Positions 25,489 through 33,291 of a DNA stretch of 37,945 nucleotides are shown piece by piece. Made by a program: the position numbers and the translations under genes. The DNA lies in contig JALWLL010000090.1 in the NCBI GenBank assembly GCA_026996295.1, forward strand, positions 1-37,945, in the 5' to 3' direction. The stretch's first letter is position 1; each line of letters opens with the position of its first letter. Below the pieces are notes generated by a model. It had not been told where the DNA came from. It searched no databases and was given only the letters and a program-made list of their open reading frames with translations. The DNA is from Sulfurimonas sp. (GTDB lineage: Bacteria; Campylobacterota; Campylobacteria; Campylobacterales; Sulfurimonadaceae).

Positions 25489-25980
25489 ATGGAAAATATC
25501 TTATACGCACCATGGCGGGATGAGTATGTTACAAGTGAAAAAATACAGGGGTGTGTCTTTTGTCATATAAGTACACATGAACAAGATGATAGATCGCTAC
25601 ATGTGCTTCATCGTGATGCATACTGTTTTATTGTTATGAACCGCTACCCCTACACCCCCGGGCATTTTATGATCATTCCCCACGTACATACTGACAAACT
25701 TGAGGAACTTCCGAGTGAGACTTGGCTACATATGAGTGCGCTAGCACAAAAGTGTGTTAGACTTTTAAAAGAGGGCTTTGGTGCCAAAGGGGTCAACATA
25801 GGTATGAACCTTGGGGGAGCTGCGGGTGCCGGAATAGCAGAACATATACATATGCATCTTGTTCCCCGCTGGGAGAGAGATACGAACTTTATCACATCGA
25901 TTGCTGACACGAGAGTTTACTCAACCGATTTTGAGAAAATCTATAAAAAGATCAAGGCGTTGATTCCTGATTATATTTGA
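25489..25980 (+). CDS. HIT family nucleotide hydrolase/transferase
   Basis: Histidine-triad protein of 163 residues. The triad is H119-x-H121-x-H123 in EHIHMHLVPRW. The N-terminus (LYAPWRDEYV) and the CVFC pair (C22, C25) place it in the zinc-containing branch close to Ap4A phosphorylase/FHIT-like proteins, which act on dinucleoside polyphosphates or nucleotide adducts. A strong AAGGAGTAGAG site precedes the ATG, 13 bases after dctM. The substrate in the cell is not known. Confidence 0.93.
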   Translation: MENILYAPWRDEYVTSEKIQGCVFCHISTHEQDDRSLHVLHRDAYCFIVMNRYPYTPGHFMIIPHVHTDKLEELPSETWLHMSALAQKCVRLLKEGFGAKGVNIGMNLGGAAGAGIAEHIHMHLVPRWERDTNFITSIADTRVYSTDFEKIYKKIKALIPDYI

Positions 25981-26011
25981 AAAAGCATAATGATGATTTA
26001 ATTTTGAATTA

Positions 26012-26025
26012 ATCTATTTATAGAT
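26012..26025. promoter_or_regulatory. Palindrome upstream of the DUF77 gene
   Basis: ATCTAT-TT-ATAGAT, a perfect 6-2-6 inverted repeat, 36 bases before the ATG of the thiamine-binding-like gene. It could be an operator or a chance A+T-rich dyad. Confidence 0.2.
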
Positions 26026-26061
26026 AGTATCTGGCATTTTAATGTCAAAAGAGAGAGAAAA

Positions 26062-26388
26062 ATGACAAGTGTATTATTAGAATTTAGTATGTTTCCAACA
26101 TCAGATGAGTGTAGAGAGGGTTCTTCTGTATCAAAACAGGTAAGTAAGGTTATAGATGCCATTGATAAGTCGGGTATTGCATATCAGTTGACGCCTATGG
26201 GAACGATTATAGAAGCTGCAAGCATGAAAGAGGCTCTTGGTATCATAGAGCTTGCATATGAGCAGTTAGAGTGTTGTGAGAGAGTCTATTCATCACTTAA
26301 GTTCGATATACGTAAAAATTGTGAAAACAGACTCAAAACAAAAATAGAGTCTGTTGAAAAGGTTTTAAACAGAGAGGTAAACCACTAG
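26062..26388 (+). CDS. MTH1187/YkoF-like thiamine-binding protein (DUF77)
   Basis: Small 108-residue protein of the DUF77 family. The N-terminus (VLLEFSMFPTSDE), the middle (GIAYQLTPMGTIIEA) and the C-terminal helix rich in Lys/Glu are characteristic. Family members bind thiamine or related pyrimidines in structural work, but their cellular role is unclear. The ribosome-binding site is AAGAGAGAG. No TPP riboswitch-like sequence and no thiamine transporter genes are seen near it. It converges on the 36-residue microprotein, with six bases between the two stops. Confidence 0.9.
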   Translation: MTSVLLEFSMFPTSDECREGSSVSKQVSKVIDAIDKSGIAYQLTPMGTIIEAASMKEALGIIELAYEQLECCERVYSSLKFDIRKNCENRLKTKIESVEKVLNREVNH

Positions 26389-26394
26389 AAGGGT

Positions 26395-26505
26395 TTACTT
26401 CTTGTCCTCTTTTTTTCTTGTTAAAACAAATATAAATAAACCCGCGATCACTACAAAAACGACTGTTCTTATGGTAAGTGTAAGGGGATCGGTAGTATCT
26501 TGCAT
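26395..26505 (-). CDS. 36-residue single-pass membrane microprotein, unknown function
   Basis: Not previously named as far as I know. The short protein begins MQDTTDPLTLTIRTVVFVV, continues through a hydrophobic helix (about 12-28, ending IAGLFIFVL) and ends with a basic/charged tail (TRKKEDKK). That layout suggests an inner-membrane peptide with the tail in the cytoplasm. Support for it being real: AAAAGGGATACT places a Shine-Dalgarno site about six bases before the ATG, and a recognisable promoter (TTGACT-N17-TAAACT) lies just upstream. It sits between the DUF77 gene and the tRNA cluster. I cannot assign a family. Confidence 0.65.
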   Translation of the reverse strand: MQDTTDPLTLTIRTVVFVVIAGLFIFVLTRKKEDKK

Positions 26506-26537
26506 AGTATCCCTTTTGTGGTGTTTTTAAAGAGTAA

Positions 26538-26566
26538 AGTTTATCACAAACATATACTTTAGTCAA
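26538..26566 (-). promoter_or_regulatory. Sigma-70 promoter for the microprotein gene
   Basis: TTGACT (26561-26566), 17-base spacer, TAAACT (26538-26543) on the minus strand. Predicted transcription start near 26531, 26 bases before the ATG. Confidence 0.55.
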
Positions 26567-26618
26567 TCTCTTCTAAGTTCAAATGGTTTTTGCAAAGTTG
26601 TTTGAATGGGCGAGGTTG

Positions 26619-26693
26619 TGGATGGGGTAGAGGGATTCGAACCCCCGAATATCGGTACCAAAAACCGAGGCCTTACCGCTTGGCGATACCCCA
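26619..26693 (-). tRNA. tRNA-Gln (anticodon TTG), copy 1
   Basis: 75 bases including an encoded CCA. Acceptor TGGGGTA pairs with TACCCCA; anticodon loop contains TTG after a CGG stem; the T-arm is GGGGGTTCGAATCCCTC. The U1-A72 pair is a known tRNA-Gln feature recognised by the amidotransferase route; discriminator base is T rather than the G73 of E. coli. Confidence 0.96.
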
Positions 26694-26718
26694 ATATGTA
26701 GTAATAATAAGTAAAAAT

Positions 26719-26795
<77 letters not shown>

Positions 26796-26824
26796 TCATT
26801 ATAAATCAATAGATATGATAAAAG

Positions 26825-26899
26825 TGGATGGGGTAGAGGGATTCGAACCCCCGAATATCGGTACCAAAAACCGAGGCCTTACCGCTTGGCGATACCCCA
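26825..26899 (-). tRNA. tRNA-Gln (anticodon TTG), copy 2
   Basis: 75 bases, same sequence as copy 1, encoded CCA and T discriminator retained. Confidence 0.96.
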
Positions 26900-26911
26900 A
26901 AACTGTAAAAT

Positions 26912-26988
<77 letters not shown>

Positions 26989-27027
26989 TTACTCAAACAA
27001 ACGCTTTATCGCTGTTTGTGGAGCGAA

Positions 27028-27056
27028 ATTATAGGTAATTTCACTTGCTTTGTCAA
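27028..27056 (-). promoter_or_regulatory. Perfect consensus sigma-70 promoter of the tRNA cluster
   Basis: TTGACA (27051-27056), exactly 17 bases, TATAAT (27028-27033) on the minus strand. Predicted start near 27021; a short stem (26997-27019, ACAAAC/GTTTGT) lies at the 5' end of the precursor. Confidence 0.9.
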
Positions 27057-27113
27057 GTGTTTTGGTGAAAAATGTATAAATTTTTTTTACGCTGTGTTTA
27101 ATCAAGATTTCTA

Positions 27114-27119
27114 TATAAT
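27114..27119 (+). promoter_or_regulatory. Probable -10 box of the ribB-type gene
   Basis: TATAAT 28 bases before the ATG, in the sequence TCTATATAATTTC. No good -35 box. No FMN-riboswitch-like conserved blocks are seen in the short leader. Confidence 0.5.
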
Positions 27120-27147
27120 TTCATAAAATTTTTATTAAAGAGTTTAG

Positions 27148-28176
27148 ATGACACCGACGCAAAGAGTATTACAAGCTATAGAAGAGATCAAAAAGGGCAA
27201 CATGGTGATCATGGTTGATGATGAGGATAGAGAAAATGAGGGTGATCTAGTCTATGCCTCAGCATTTTCTACACCTGAACATGTTAACTTTATGGCGACC
27301 CATGCAAGAGGACTGATCTGTGTAGCTATTAGCAAGACCATAGCGAACAGACTTGAGCTTAACCCTATGGTGAGTTCTAACACCTCCTCTTATGAAACGG
27401 CATTTACAGTCTCTGTCGATGCAAAAAATGCTTTGACAGGTATATCTGCAGCGGAGAGAGATGAGACCATTAAGATCCTTGCAAACCCTATCAGTCATGC
27501 TGATGAGCTTGTAAAGCCCGGACATATATTTCCTCTTATCGCAAAAGACGGGGGGACTCTTGTAAGAACGGGACACACTGAGGGTTCAGTCGATCTTTGT
27601 CGTTTGGCGGGTTTGAGCGAGTCTTCTGTTATTTGTGAGATCATTAAAGAAGACGGCACAATGGCAAGACGTGATGACTTGGATATTTTTGCAAAAGAGC
27701 ACAACCTCAAGACGGTGTTTATCTCAGATATTGTCGAGTACCGTTTGGCAAATGAGAGACTTGTAAACGAAACAGAGGTACAGGAGATAGAGTTTTTTGG
27801 TGTAAAAGTGAAAAAGTGCACCTTTGAGGATCACGATCACATAGAGCATACAGCCATTGTGTTTTACAATGCCGGTGAAGTGGCCAATGTCCGGGTGCAC
27901 AATGTTATCTCAGATAAAGAGCTGTTACTGAACCAAAAAAAGTATAACAACCTTATACATTCTATTGAGTATCTTAAGCAAAACAGCGGTGTTTTACTTT
28001 TTATCAATAAAGCAAACCATCAGGACAATGCTGCCATGAAAGAGTTTGGTATCGGTGCTCAAATATTAAAATCGCTCGGTGTATCGAAAATGAACCTCTT
28101 AGTATCTACAAAGCCAACAGACTTTGTAGGTTTGAGTGGTTTTGGCTTGGAAGTGAAAGAGTTTATCTCTATTTAA
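27148..28176 (+). CDS. ribB: 3,4-dihydroxy-2-butanone 4-phosphate synthase with degenerate GTP cyclohydrolase II-like domain
   Basis: Makes the four-carbon precursor of riboflavin from ribulose-5-phosphate. The N-terminal ~200 residues hold the RibB motifs DDEDRENEGD (24-33), THARGLICV (51-59) and RTGHTEGSVDL (140-150, with H143). The C-terminal ~135 residues align by length and by the end sequence (FGIGAQILKSLGVSKMNLLV) with RibA, but the zinc cysteines and the substrate-binding arginine region of an active cyclohydrolase are missing: the matching stretch reads RVHNVISDKELLLNQKKYNN. Such 'RibBX'-type fusions lacking RibA activity are known in other bacteria. A separate ribA is therefore expected elsewhere. 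It overlaps the convergent response-regulator gene by eight bases. Confidence 0.93.
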   Translation: MTPTQRVLQAIEEIKKGNMVIMVDDEDRENEGDLVYASAFSTPEHVNFMATHARGLICVAISKTIANRLELNPMVSSNTSSYETAFTVSVDAKNALTGISAAERDETIKILANPISHADELVKPGHIFPLIAKDGGTLVRTGHTEGSVDLCRLAGLSESSVICEIIKEDGTMARRDDLDIFAKEHNLKTVFISDIVEYRLANERLVNETEVQEIEFFGVKVKKCTFEDHDHIEHTAIVFYNAGEVANVRVHNVISDKELLLNQKKYNNLIHSIEYLKQNSGVLLFINKANHQDNAAMKEFGIGAQILKSLGVSKMNLLVSTKPTDFVGLSGFGLEVKEFISI

Positions 28177-28924
28177 GTGCTCTGTACATCTCTAGCATGT
28201 TTAGGGTGTTTGAGACTCTATTGATAAACTCTTCATTGATGAATGGCTTTGGTATATAGTCATTGATACCCGCTTTTAAAAACTTTGCTATCATAGAATT
28301 TTCTTCAGTTCCCGAGAGAAGCAAGATGGGAAGTTCCTCTTTGGGGTATTTGGAGCGAACACGCTTTGCAAGCTCATAACCGTTCATGCCCGGCATCTCA
28401 TAATCAGAGATAATCAGGTCTATTTTTTTGGACTCGGTGTCACTGAGGTATGCCCACGCTTCATAGGCACTTTTGCATTTGATATAGTTAAGTTTTTGTG
28501 TATCAAGCAAGATCGCCAAAGTATTGAGGATCAAAGAGGAGTCATCGACCAGAAGTATGTTGATATGCTCATTGTTTATGAGTCTTTGTACTATGTTGAG
28601 TGATATTGTGCCGTTAGAGCTGTTATCGGTGATGATATAGTCACTTACACCCAAGGCAAGGATCTTCTCTCTTGTTGTATCGTTCCATTTGTTAGTAAGA
28701 ACTATAACTGTTTTTTCCTCATCACTCAAGTGATCTATGAGAGAGATGGTATGGAGATCTAAACGGATAAAATACAGATCATAGCTTGAAATATTTTCAA
28801 TCTTTCGTATCTGCTCAAACTCACTGACAACATCATATGCAAAGTTGAACTTAGTGCTTAGTCTTTTTCGTAATGAGTTTATATATCTTATGTCATTATC
28901 TATAATCAGTATTTTTTTAAACAT
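28169..28924 (-). CDS. Response regulator with two receiver domains, the first degenerate
   Basis: 251 residues made of two CheY-like receivers and no output domain. The second receiver (about 121-245) is complete: acid pair D127-D128, phospho-acceptor D174 in LIISDYEMPGMNG, and K226 in DYIPKPF. In the first (about 3-115) the phospho-acceptor position is Arg (R54 in DLYFIRLDL), and the conserved Lys is replaced (DYIITDNSS); only the acid pocket D9/D11 and T77 remain. The first domain probably acts as a non-phosphorylated interaction or dimerisation module. No histidine kinase is adjacent, so the partner is unknown. It is transcribed toward ribB and divergently from the sugar operon. Confidence 0.9.
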   Translation of the reverse strand: MFKKILIIDNDIRYINSLRKRLSTKFNFAYDVVSEFEQIRKIENISSYDLYFIRLDLHTISLIDHLSDEEKTVIVLTNKWNDTTREKILALGVSDYIITDNSSNGTISLNIVQRLINNEHINILLVDDSSLILNTLAILLDTQKLNYIKCKSAYEAWAYLSDTESKKIDLIISDYEMPGMNGYELAKRVRSKYPKEELPILLLSGTEENSMIAKFLKAGINDYIPKPFINEEFINRVSNTLNMLEMYRALK

Positions 28925-29104
28925 GGTGTTTTCGTAAAGGTTTCAGAAGTTCCCTTTTTTCTTTTAATTCTACACACTTTTATATATAATAAAAATAAAG
29001 TATAAAACATAAAATTACTACTGGCTAGAGTGAGAAAGGATATCTTAAAGAATGAATGATAATTTTCTATAAAGGTTTAATTGAGCTTAGGATATACTTG
29101 GAGT

Positions 29105-29932
29105 ATGAAAAATATCTACATAACTGACCTTGACCACACCTTTTTACGAAACGATTTGAGTATTAGTGCCTATACTAAAAATATTTGGAACGATAAAGCT
29201 GCCAGCTCACTTTTAAGTGTTGCAACAGCCAGAACCTACAAAAAGACAGCAGAGTTTTTAGACGGTATTTGTATAAGCACGCCTATGATTTTGCTCGATG
29301 GAGCACTTATCGCTACTATGGATAAACAGGTTATCGATACAAAGTTCATAGATCGGGAGATAGCAGATATCATCATAAATGAGGGGGCAAGATACGGCAT
29401 ATATCCTTTTGTTCTTGCACTTAACGATACCAAAGAGCTCAGTGAGGTGTTTGTTCACTCGAGTACGCTGAACATGCATCAGTCAGAAGTACTGAGGCGT
29501 TATGCCCATGATGATAATCTGGTTGAAGAGAAAAAGATCCAATCAAGAGAGAAAAATTTTAAAGTTGTCTATATGGGAGAGGAGAGTTTGCTTCGTGAAC
29601 TTCATGCTACTTTGCAAACACTTTTTGGGGATACTTTGAAGTTTATTATCGCACCTGAAGCGTATGTTCAGTGTTATTTTTTGACCATTTTACATAAAGA
29701 TGCCGACAAGTCACATGGTATAAAGAGCGTGCAGGAGCACTGTGGTTTTGATCTAAACTCGCTAACGGTCTTTGGTGACAACCTAAACGATCTTGGTATG
29801 TTCGCACTTGCAAACACTTCCGTAGCGGTTGCCAATGCACATGAGCAACTTAAAGAGCAGGCAGATGTGATACTAGAACATACAAACGATGAAGATGGTG
29901 TTGCAAAGTATTTGGCAGGGGTTAGTGAGTGA
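29105..29932 (+). CDS. HAD-superfamily phosphatase, Cof/IIB type
   Basis: Phosphatase of about 275 residues. Nucleophile and acid are D8 and D10 in YITDLDHTFLR, and motif IV is GDNLNDLGM near residue 218; the region between is the type-IIB cap. The ATG at 29105 gives the canonical family N-terminus (MKNIYITDLDHT), though its Shine-Dalgarno spacing is poor; an in-frame TTG at 29081 with AAAGG five bases upstream would add eight residues and is a real alternative. It overlaps the sugar transporter gene by four bases, so the substrate is likely a sugar phosphate, by inference. Confidence 0.88.
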   Translation: MKNIYITDLDHTFLRNDLSISAYTKNIWNDKAASSLLSVATARTYKKTAEFLDGICISTPMILLDGALIATMDKQVIDTKFIDREIADIIINEGARYGIYPFVLALNDTKELSEVFVHSSTLNMHQSEVLRRYAHDDNLVEEKKIQSREKNFKVVYMGEESLLRELHATLQTLFGDTLKFIIAPEAYVQCYFLTILHKDADKSHGIKSVQEHCGFDLNSLTVFGDNLNDLGMFALANTSVAVANAHEQLKEQADVILEHTNDEDGVAKYLAGVSE

Positions 29933-31212
29933 GGGAGAAAAGTAGTTTTTTCCCTATGCTCATCATAGGGACTTTGTTTTTTATTTTTGGTTTTGTGACT
30001 TGGCTCAACGGTTCACTTATCCCTTTTTTAAAAGTGATCTGTGAGCTCAATGAGTTTGAAGCTTTGTTTGTTACGTTTGCTTTTTATATTGCCTATACGC
30101 TTATGGCGTATCCGATGTCGTTGGTGCTTGAGAGAACAGGCTACAAAAATGGTATGGCGCTTGGTTTGGGCGTGATGGTCATAGGAAGTCTGCTGTTTAT
30201 CCCCGCGGCACTGAGTGGGAAGTTTTTGGTTTTTTTAGCAGCTTTATTTACCCTTGGTACAGGTCTGACGATACTGCAAACCGCTTCCAACCCCTATGTT
30301 GTACTGATCGGTCCCATACAAAGTGCGGCGATGCGTATCAGCATCATGGGACTTATCAACAAAAGTGCGGGTGTTTTGGCACCGCTCATCTTTACTGCGC
30401 TTATCCTCTCAGATATAACAGCACTCTCACTTGAAGAGCTTTCTTCTGCCCAAGTTGAGCAACTCGCTACTCGTCTGATAGTGCCTTATATTATCATGGC
30501 TGTGATGTTGGGTGCGTTGATGATGCTTGTAAAGTTCTCCTCACTTCCTGAACTGGAGTTTGAGAAGCAACACGAGCAAGAAAGGGGAAGTATTTTTGAG
30601 TTTCCGCGTGTAGTATTGGGTGCGATTGCACTGTTTTTTTATGTAGGCATCGAGGTGATAGCGGGAGATACTATAGGGCTTTATGCTCAAAGTATCGGTG
30701 TTGCCAATGCTACGGCCCTGACATCATACACTATGGTGTTTATGGTGCTTGGTTATCTGGTGGGTGTGTTTTGCATACCAAAGTACCTCTCTCAGGAAAA
30801 AGCTCTGAGTGGTTCTGCAGTGCTTGGCATAGTGTTTTTACTTGGTGTGGTGTTTACTTCACAAGAGAGTCATCGTGTCTCAGAAGTTTTATGGGGGTGG
30901 AGCGGTGTAGCCACACTGCCTGATAGTGTGACATTTATAGCACTTCTAGGGTTTGCAAATGCTCTTGTGTGGCCGACCATTTGGCCTTTGGCGCTTGAAG
31001 GGCTTGGTAAATTTACAGCACAGGGAAGTGCGCTGCTTATTATGGCGATCGCCGGTGGAGCGGTGCTTCCTTTGGTGTTTGGTAAGATCGCACAAAGTAC
31101 GGCAGATATGCAAAGTGCTTATCTGGTATGTATTGTGTGTTACACATTTATACTCAGGTATGCTTTGAAGTGGCACAAGATGCAAAAATGGGGTGAAGAT
31201 GTCAGAAGTTAA
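29929..31212 (+). CDS. Sugar MFS transporter, FucP/GluP family
   Basis: Proton- or sodium-coupled sugar symporter of 427 residues with about 12 membrane helices. The N-terminal FGFVTWLNGSLIPFLK and the central QTASNPYVVLIGP and RISIMGLINKSAG are signatures of the fucose/glucose/galactose permease family, which includes H. pylori GluP and C. jejuni FucP. The start is GTG at 29929, with AGGGG seven bases upstream, overlapping the HAD gene. The flanking hexose-6-phosphate mutarotase suggests glucose or galactose rather than fucose, but this is inference. Confidence 0.92.
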   Translation: MREKSSFFPMLIIGTLFFIFGFVTWLNGSLIPFLKVICELNEFEALFVTFAFYIAYTLMAYPMSLVLERTGYKNGMALGLGVMVIGSLLFIPAALSGKFLVFLAALFTLGTGLTILQTASNPYVVLIGPIQSAAMRISIMGLINKSAGVLAPLIFTALILSDITALSLEELSSAQVEQLATRLIVPYIIMAVMLGALMMLVKFSSLPELEFEKQHEQERGSIFEFPRVVLGAIALFFYVGIEVIAGDTIGLYAQSIGVANATALTSYTMVFMVLGYLVGVFCIPKYLSQEKALSGSAVLGIVFLLGVVFTSQESHRVSEVLWGWSGVATLPDSVTFIALLGFANALVWPTIWPLALEGLGKFTAQGSALLIMAIAGGAVLPLVFGKIAQSTADMQSAYLVCIVCYTFILRYALKWHKMQKWGEDVRS

Positions 31213-32047
31213 AGAGCTTGCCAACGGTTTTAGATATATAGAAGTGAACAACAAGGCAGCCAGTGCAAAGATAGCACTGCAAGGTGCTCATGTTTTTTCG
31301 TATAAACCACATAAGACAGGGGAAGTACTGTGGCTAAGTGAGCTGAGTGACTTTGAAACCACTCGGGCAATACGGGGTGGTATCCCCCTTTGTTGGCCAT
31401 GGTTTGGTATGTCTGAAAACACAAACTTACCCCAACACGGTTTTGCGAGAAACTCTATGTTTGAACTCATAGATATACAGCAGATAGACCCAAACACTAC
31501 ACAGGTAGTTTTACAGATGACACAAACGCCGGTGAGTTTGCAGATGTGGGAGTTTGCGTTTGTACTGCAGATGAAGTGTACAGTATCAGATACGCTCAGA
31601 GTGGAGCTTACTACAATAAATACAGATACAAAACCTTTTAAAATTACTCAAGCGCTCCACACATACTTTTGTGTTTCAGATATTGAAAACATTGCCATTT
31701 CAGGTTTGGAGGGTAAACCCTATCTTGATGCGCTTACTTCCAAGAAGCACACTCAAGAGGGTGTTATAGAGTTTGACTCAGAAGTGGACAGAGTGTATCA
31801 AAAAGTAGAGAATGAGATAAAGCTCAAAGATATAAACAAGGTCGTGAGTATCACAAACAGTGGTTCAAGTTCTGTGGTCGTATGGAACCCATGGATCACA
31901 AAATGTGCGCGTATGAGTGCTATGAAAAAAGATGCCTACAGGGAGTTTGTGTGCATAGAGTCTGCAAACGCTTTGGAAGATGTTCGGGTTTTACAGCCTC
32001 AAGAATACCATACAATAGTAGCGGTTGTTTCAGATGAGTTTGTTTAA
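31199..32047 (+). CDS. D-hexose-6-phosphate mutarotase (YeaD-like aldose-1-epimerase family)
   Basis: Interconverts the alpha and beta anomers of hexose-6-phosphates in the cytoplasm. The 282-residue protein has the family sequence RGGIPLCWPWFG (about 60-71), HGFARNS, the catalytic-site HTYFCVSDI and the C-terminal CIESANALED. I choose the ATG at 31199 (GGGG five bases upstream); an in-frame GTG two codons earlier is less likely. It overlaps the transporter gene by 14 bases, closing a three-gene sugar unit. Confidence 0.93.
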   Translation: MSEVKELANGFRYIEVNNKAASAKIALQGAHVFSYKPHKTGEVLWLSELSDFETTRAIRGGIPLCWPWFGMSENTNLPQHGFARNSMFELIDIQQIDPNTTQVVLQMTQTPVSLQMWEFAFVLQMKCTVSDTLRVELTTINTDTKPFKITQALHTYFCVSDIENIAISGLEGKPYLDALTSKKHTQEGVIEFDSEVDRVYQKVENEIKLKDINKVVSITNSGSSSVVVWNPWITKCARMSAMKKDAYREFVCIESANALEDVRVLQPQEYHTIVAVVSDEFV

Positions 32048-32145
32048 GCAGTATTTTGTGTGTTTATGTTGATTTTTAGAGTTTGTTTGTGTAGAATGTG
32101 TTTTAATGAATGTTTAGATGATGTAATTAACCTTTAAGGAGTCAA

Positions 32146-32979
32146 ATGAAATCAAGTGGTAAAACAATACAAATTTACCTTCCAGATGGAAATCCTCGTG
32201 GCTTAAAAATAGCAGAAATAACAAGTAGGACTATTCAAGCTATTTTATTGCCTCGATCAATTTTAGATGAAGCTTCAAAAAGAGATGAGCTAAATAATGT
32301 TGGTATTTATTTATTATTTGGCATTAATGATTCCAAATCTCAAGTTTATATAGGTGAAGCAGAAAATTGTTTATCAAGATTGAAGCAGCATAATAAAACA
32401 AAAGATTTTTGGACTCATGTGCTTGTTTTTATATCAAAGACACAATTTTTTACAAAAACCCATATTAAATTTTTAGAATGGCTTTCTTATGAGCAAGCTC
32501 ATAAATCAAATAGATTTCTACTAGAAAATAGTAATATACCTACAAAACCATATATATCAGAATCAGTTGAGTCAGATTTATATGATAATTTTGAAACCAT
32601 ACAAATTTTAGCCTCCACACTAGGATACCCCGTATTTGACATAATTAAAAAACCGACAAAAAAAGAAATTATTGAATGTAAAGGTAAATTAGCTTCAGCA
32701 AAAGGTGAATATACAGAAGATGGTTTAATTATTTTTAAGGGCTCAACTTGTAATTTAGAAGAGACCAAAACAGCTGGAGATTGGGTTATCAATAAAAGAA
32801 AGGAATTGGTTGGTAAAAAAGTTTTAATCAAAAAAGATGATATATACGAATTTACAACCGACTATGTTTTTTCCTCACCAAGTGCAGCAGCCGCGGTAGT
32901 ATTAGCAAGAAGTGCAAATGGATGGATAGAGTGGAAATACCAAAATGGTAAAACATTAGACGAAGTAAAAAGACAATAA
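32146..32979 (+). CDS. GIY-YIG nuclease-fold protein with C-terminal DUF4357
   Basis: 277 residues. The GIY-YIG-like core is about 50-100: VGIYLLFG, then QVYIGEAENCLSRLKQHNKTKDFW, with the R (SRLKQH) in its normal place. The C-terminal ~80 residues (GDWVINKRKELV ... SANGWIEWKYQNGKTLDEVKR) match DUF4357, a domain often linked to restriction-modification or phage-related genes. A good AAGGAG site precedes the ATG. The coding sequence is clearly more A+T-rich than its neighbours and uses more Asn/Lys/Ile codons, suggesting recent acquisition. The function is unknown; no methylase or other restriction gene is next to it. Confidence 0.85.
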   Translation: MKSSGKTIQIYLPDGNPRGLKIAEITSRTIQAILLPRSILDEASKRDELNNVGIYLLFGINDSKSQVYIGEAENCLSRLKQHNKTKDFWTHVLVFISKTQFFTKTHIKFLEWLSYEQAHKSNRFLLENSNIPTKPYISESVESDLYDNFETIQILASTLGYPVFDIIKKPTKKEIIECKGKLASAKGEYTEDGLIIFKGSTCNLEETKTAGDWVINKRKELVGKKVLIKKDDIYEFTTDYVFSSPSAAAAVVLARSANGWIEWKYQNGKTLDEVKRQ

Positions 32980-33067
32980 ACAAGGGAGATAAGGTGGTAA
33001 TCCTCCTAAAAACCCAATCTTTCCAAAAGTAGAAAATTCCACTAAAATATTACAAGGAGTATTTATA

Positions 33068-33277
33068 ATGAGAGAAGAATATGATTTTAGTAACTCCGTT
33101 ACAAACCCTTATGCAAAGCATGTAAAAAAGCAAATTTCAATTCGTATTGAAACAGATACTATTGACTACTTTAAAGAACTTGCTAAAGAAACGGGTATAT
33201 CTTATCAAAACCTTATAAATTCTTATTTAACAGAGTGTGCACATAAGCATCTAAAGCCTGAATTGAAGTGGGTATAA
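33068..33277 (+). CDS. BrnA/CopG-type antitoxin-like protein, apparently without its toxin
   Basis: 69-residue ribbon-helix-helix protein. The segment KKQISIRIETDTIDYFKELAKE gives the beta-strand and first helix, and TGISYQNLINSYLTECAHKH the second helix, as in BrnA-type antitoxins. An AAGGAG site lies eight bases upstream of the ATG. BrnA is normally preceded by a ~90-residue BrnT toxin gene; here only 88 bases separate it from the GIY-YIG gene and no toxin frame is visible. It may be an orphan regulator or the remnant of a toxin-antitoxin pair. Confidence 0.8.
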   Translation: MREEYDFSNSVTNPYAKHVKKQISIRIETDTIDYFKELAKETGISYQNLINSYLTECAHKHLKPELKWV

Positions 33278-33291
33278 TTTATAAAATTCAA

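Noticed and set aside
26387-26402. Hairpin between the DUF77 and microprotein stops
   Set aside because: Only a five-base stem (AGAAG/CTTCT) with no U-run; not convincing as a terminator.
26989-27147. Possible FMN riboswitch before the ribB-type gene
   Set aside because: The region is A+T-rich, contains two back-to-back promoters and lacks the conserved G/C blocks of an FMN aptamer.
32980-33067. Possible remnant of a BrnT toxin gene before the antitoxin-like gene
   Set aside because: Only 88 bases, and none of the short frames there resembles BrnT.
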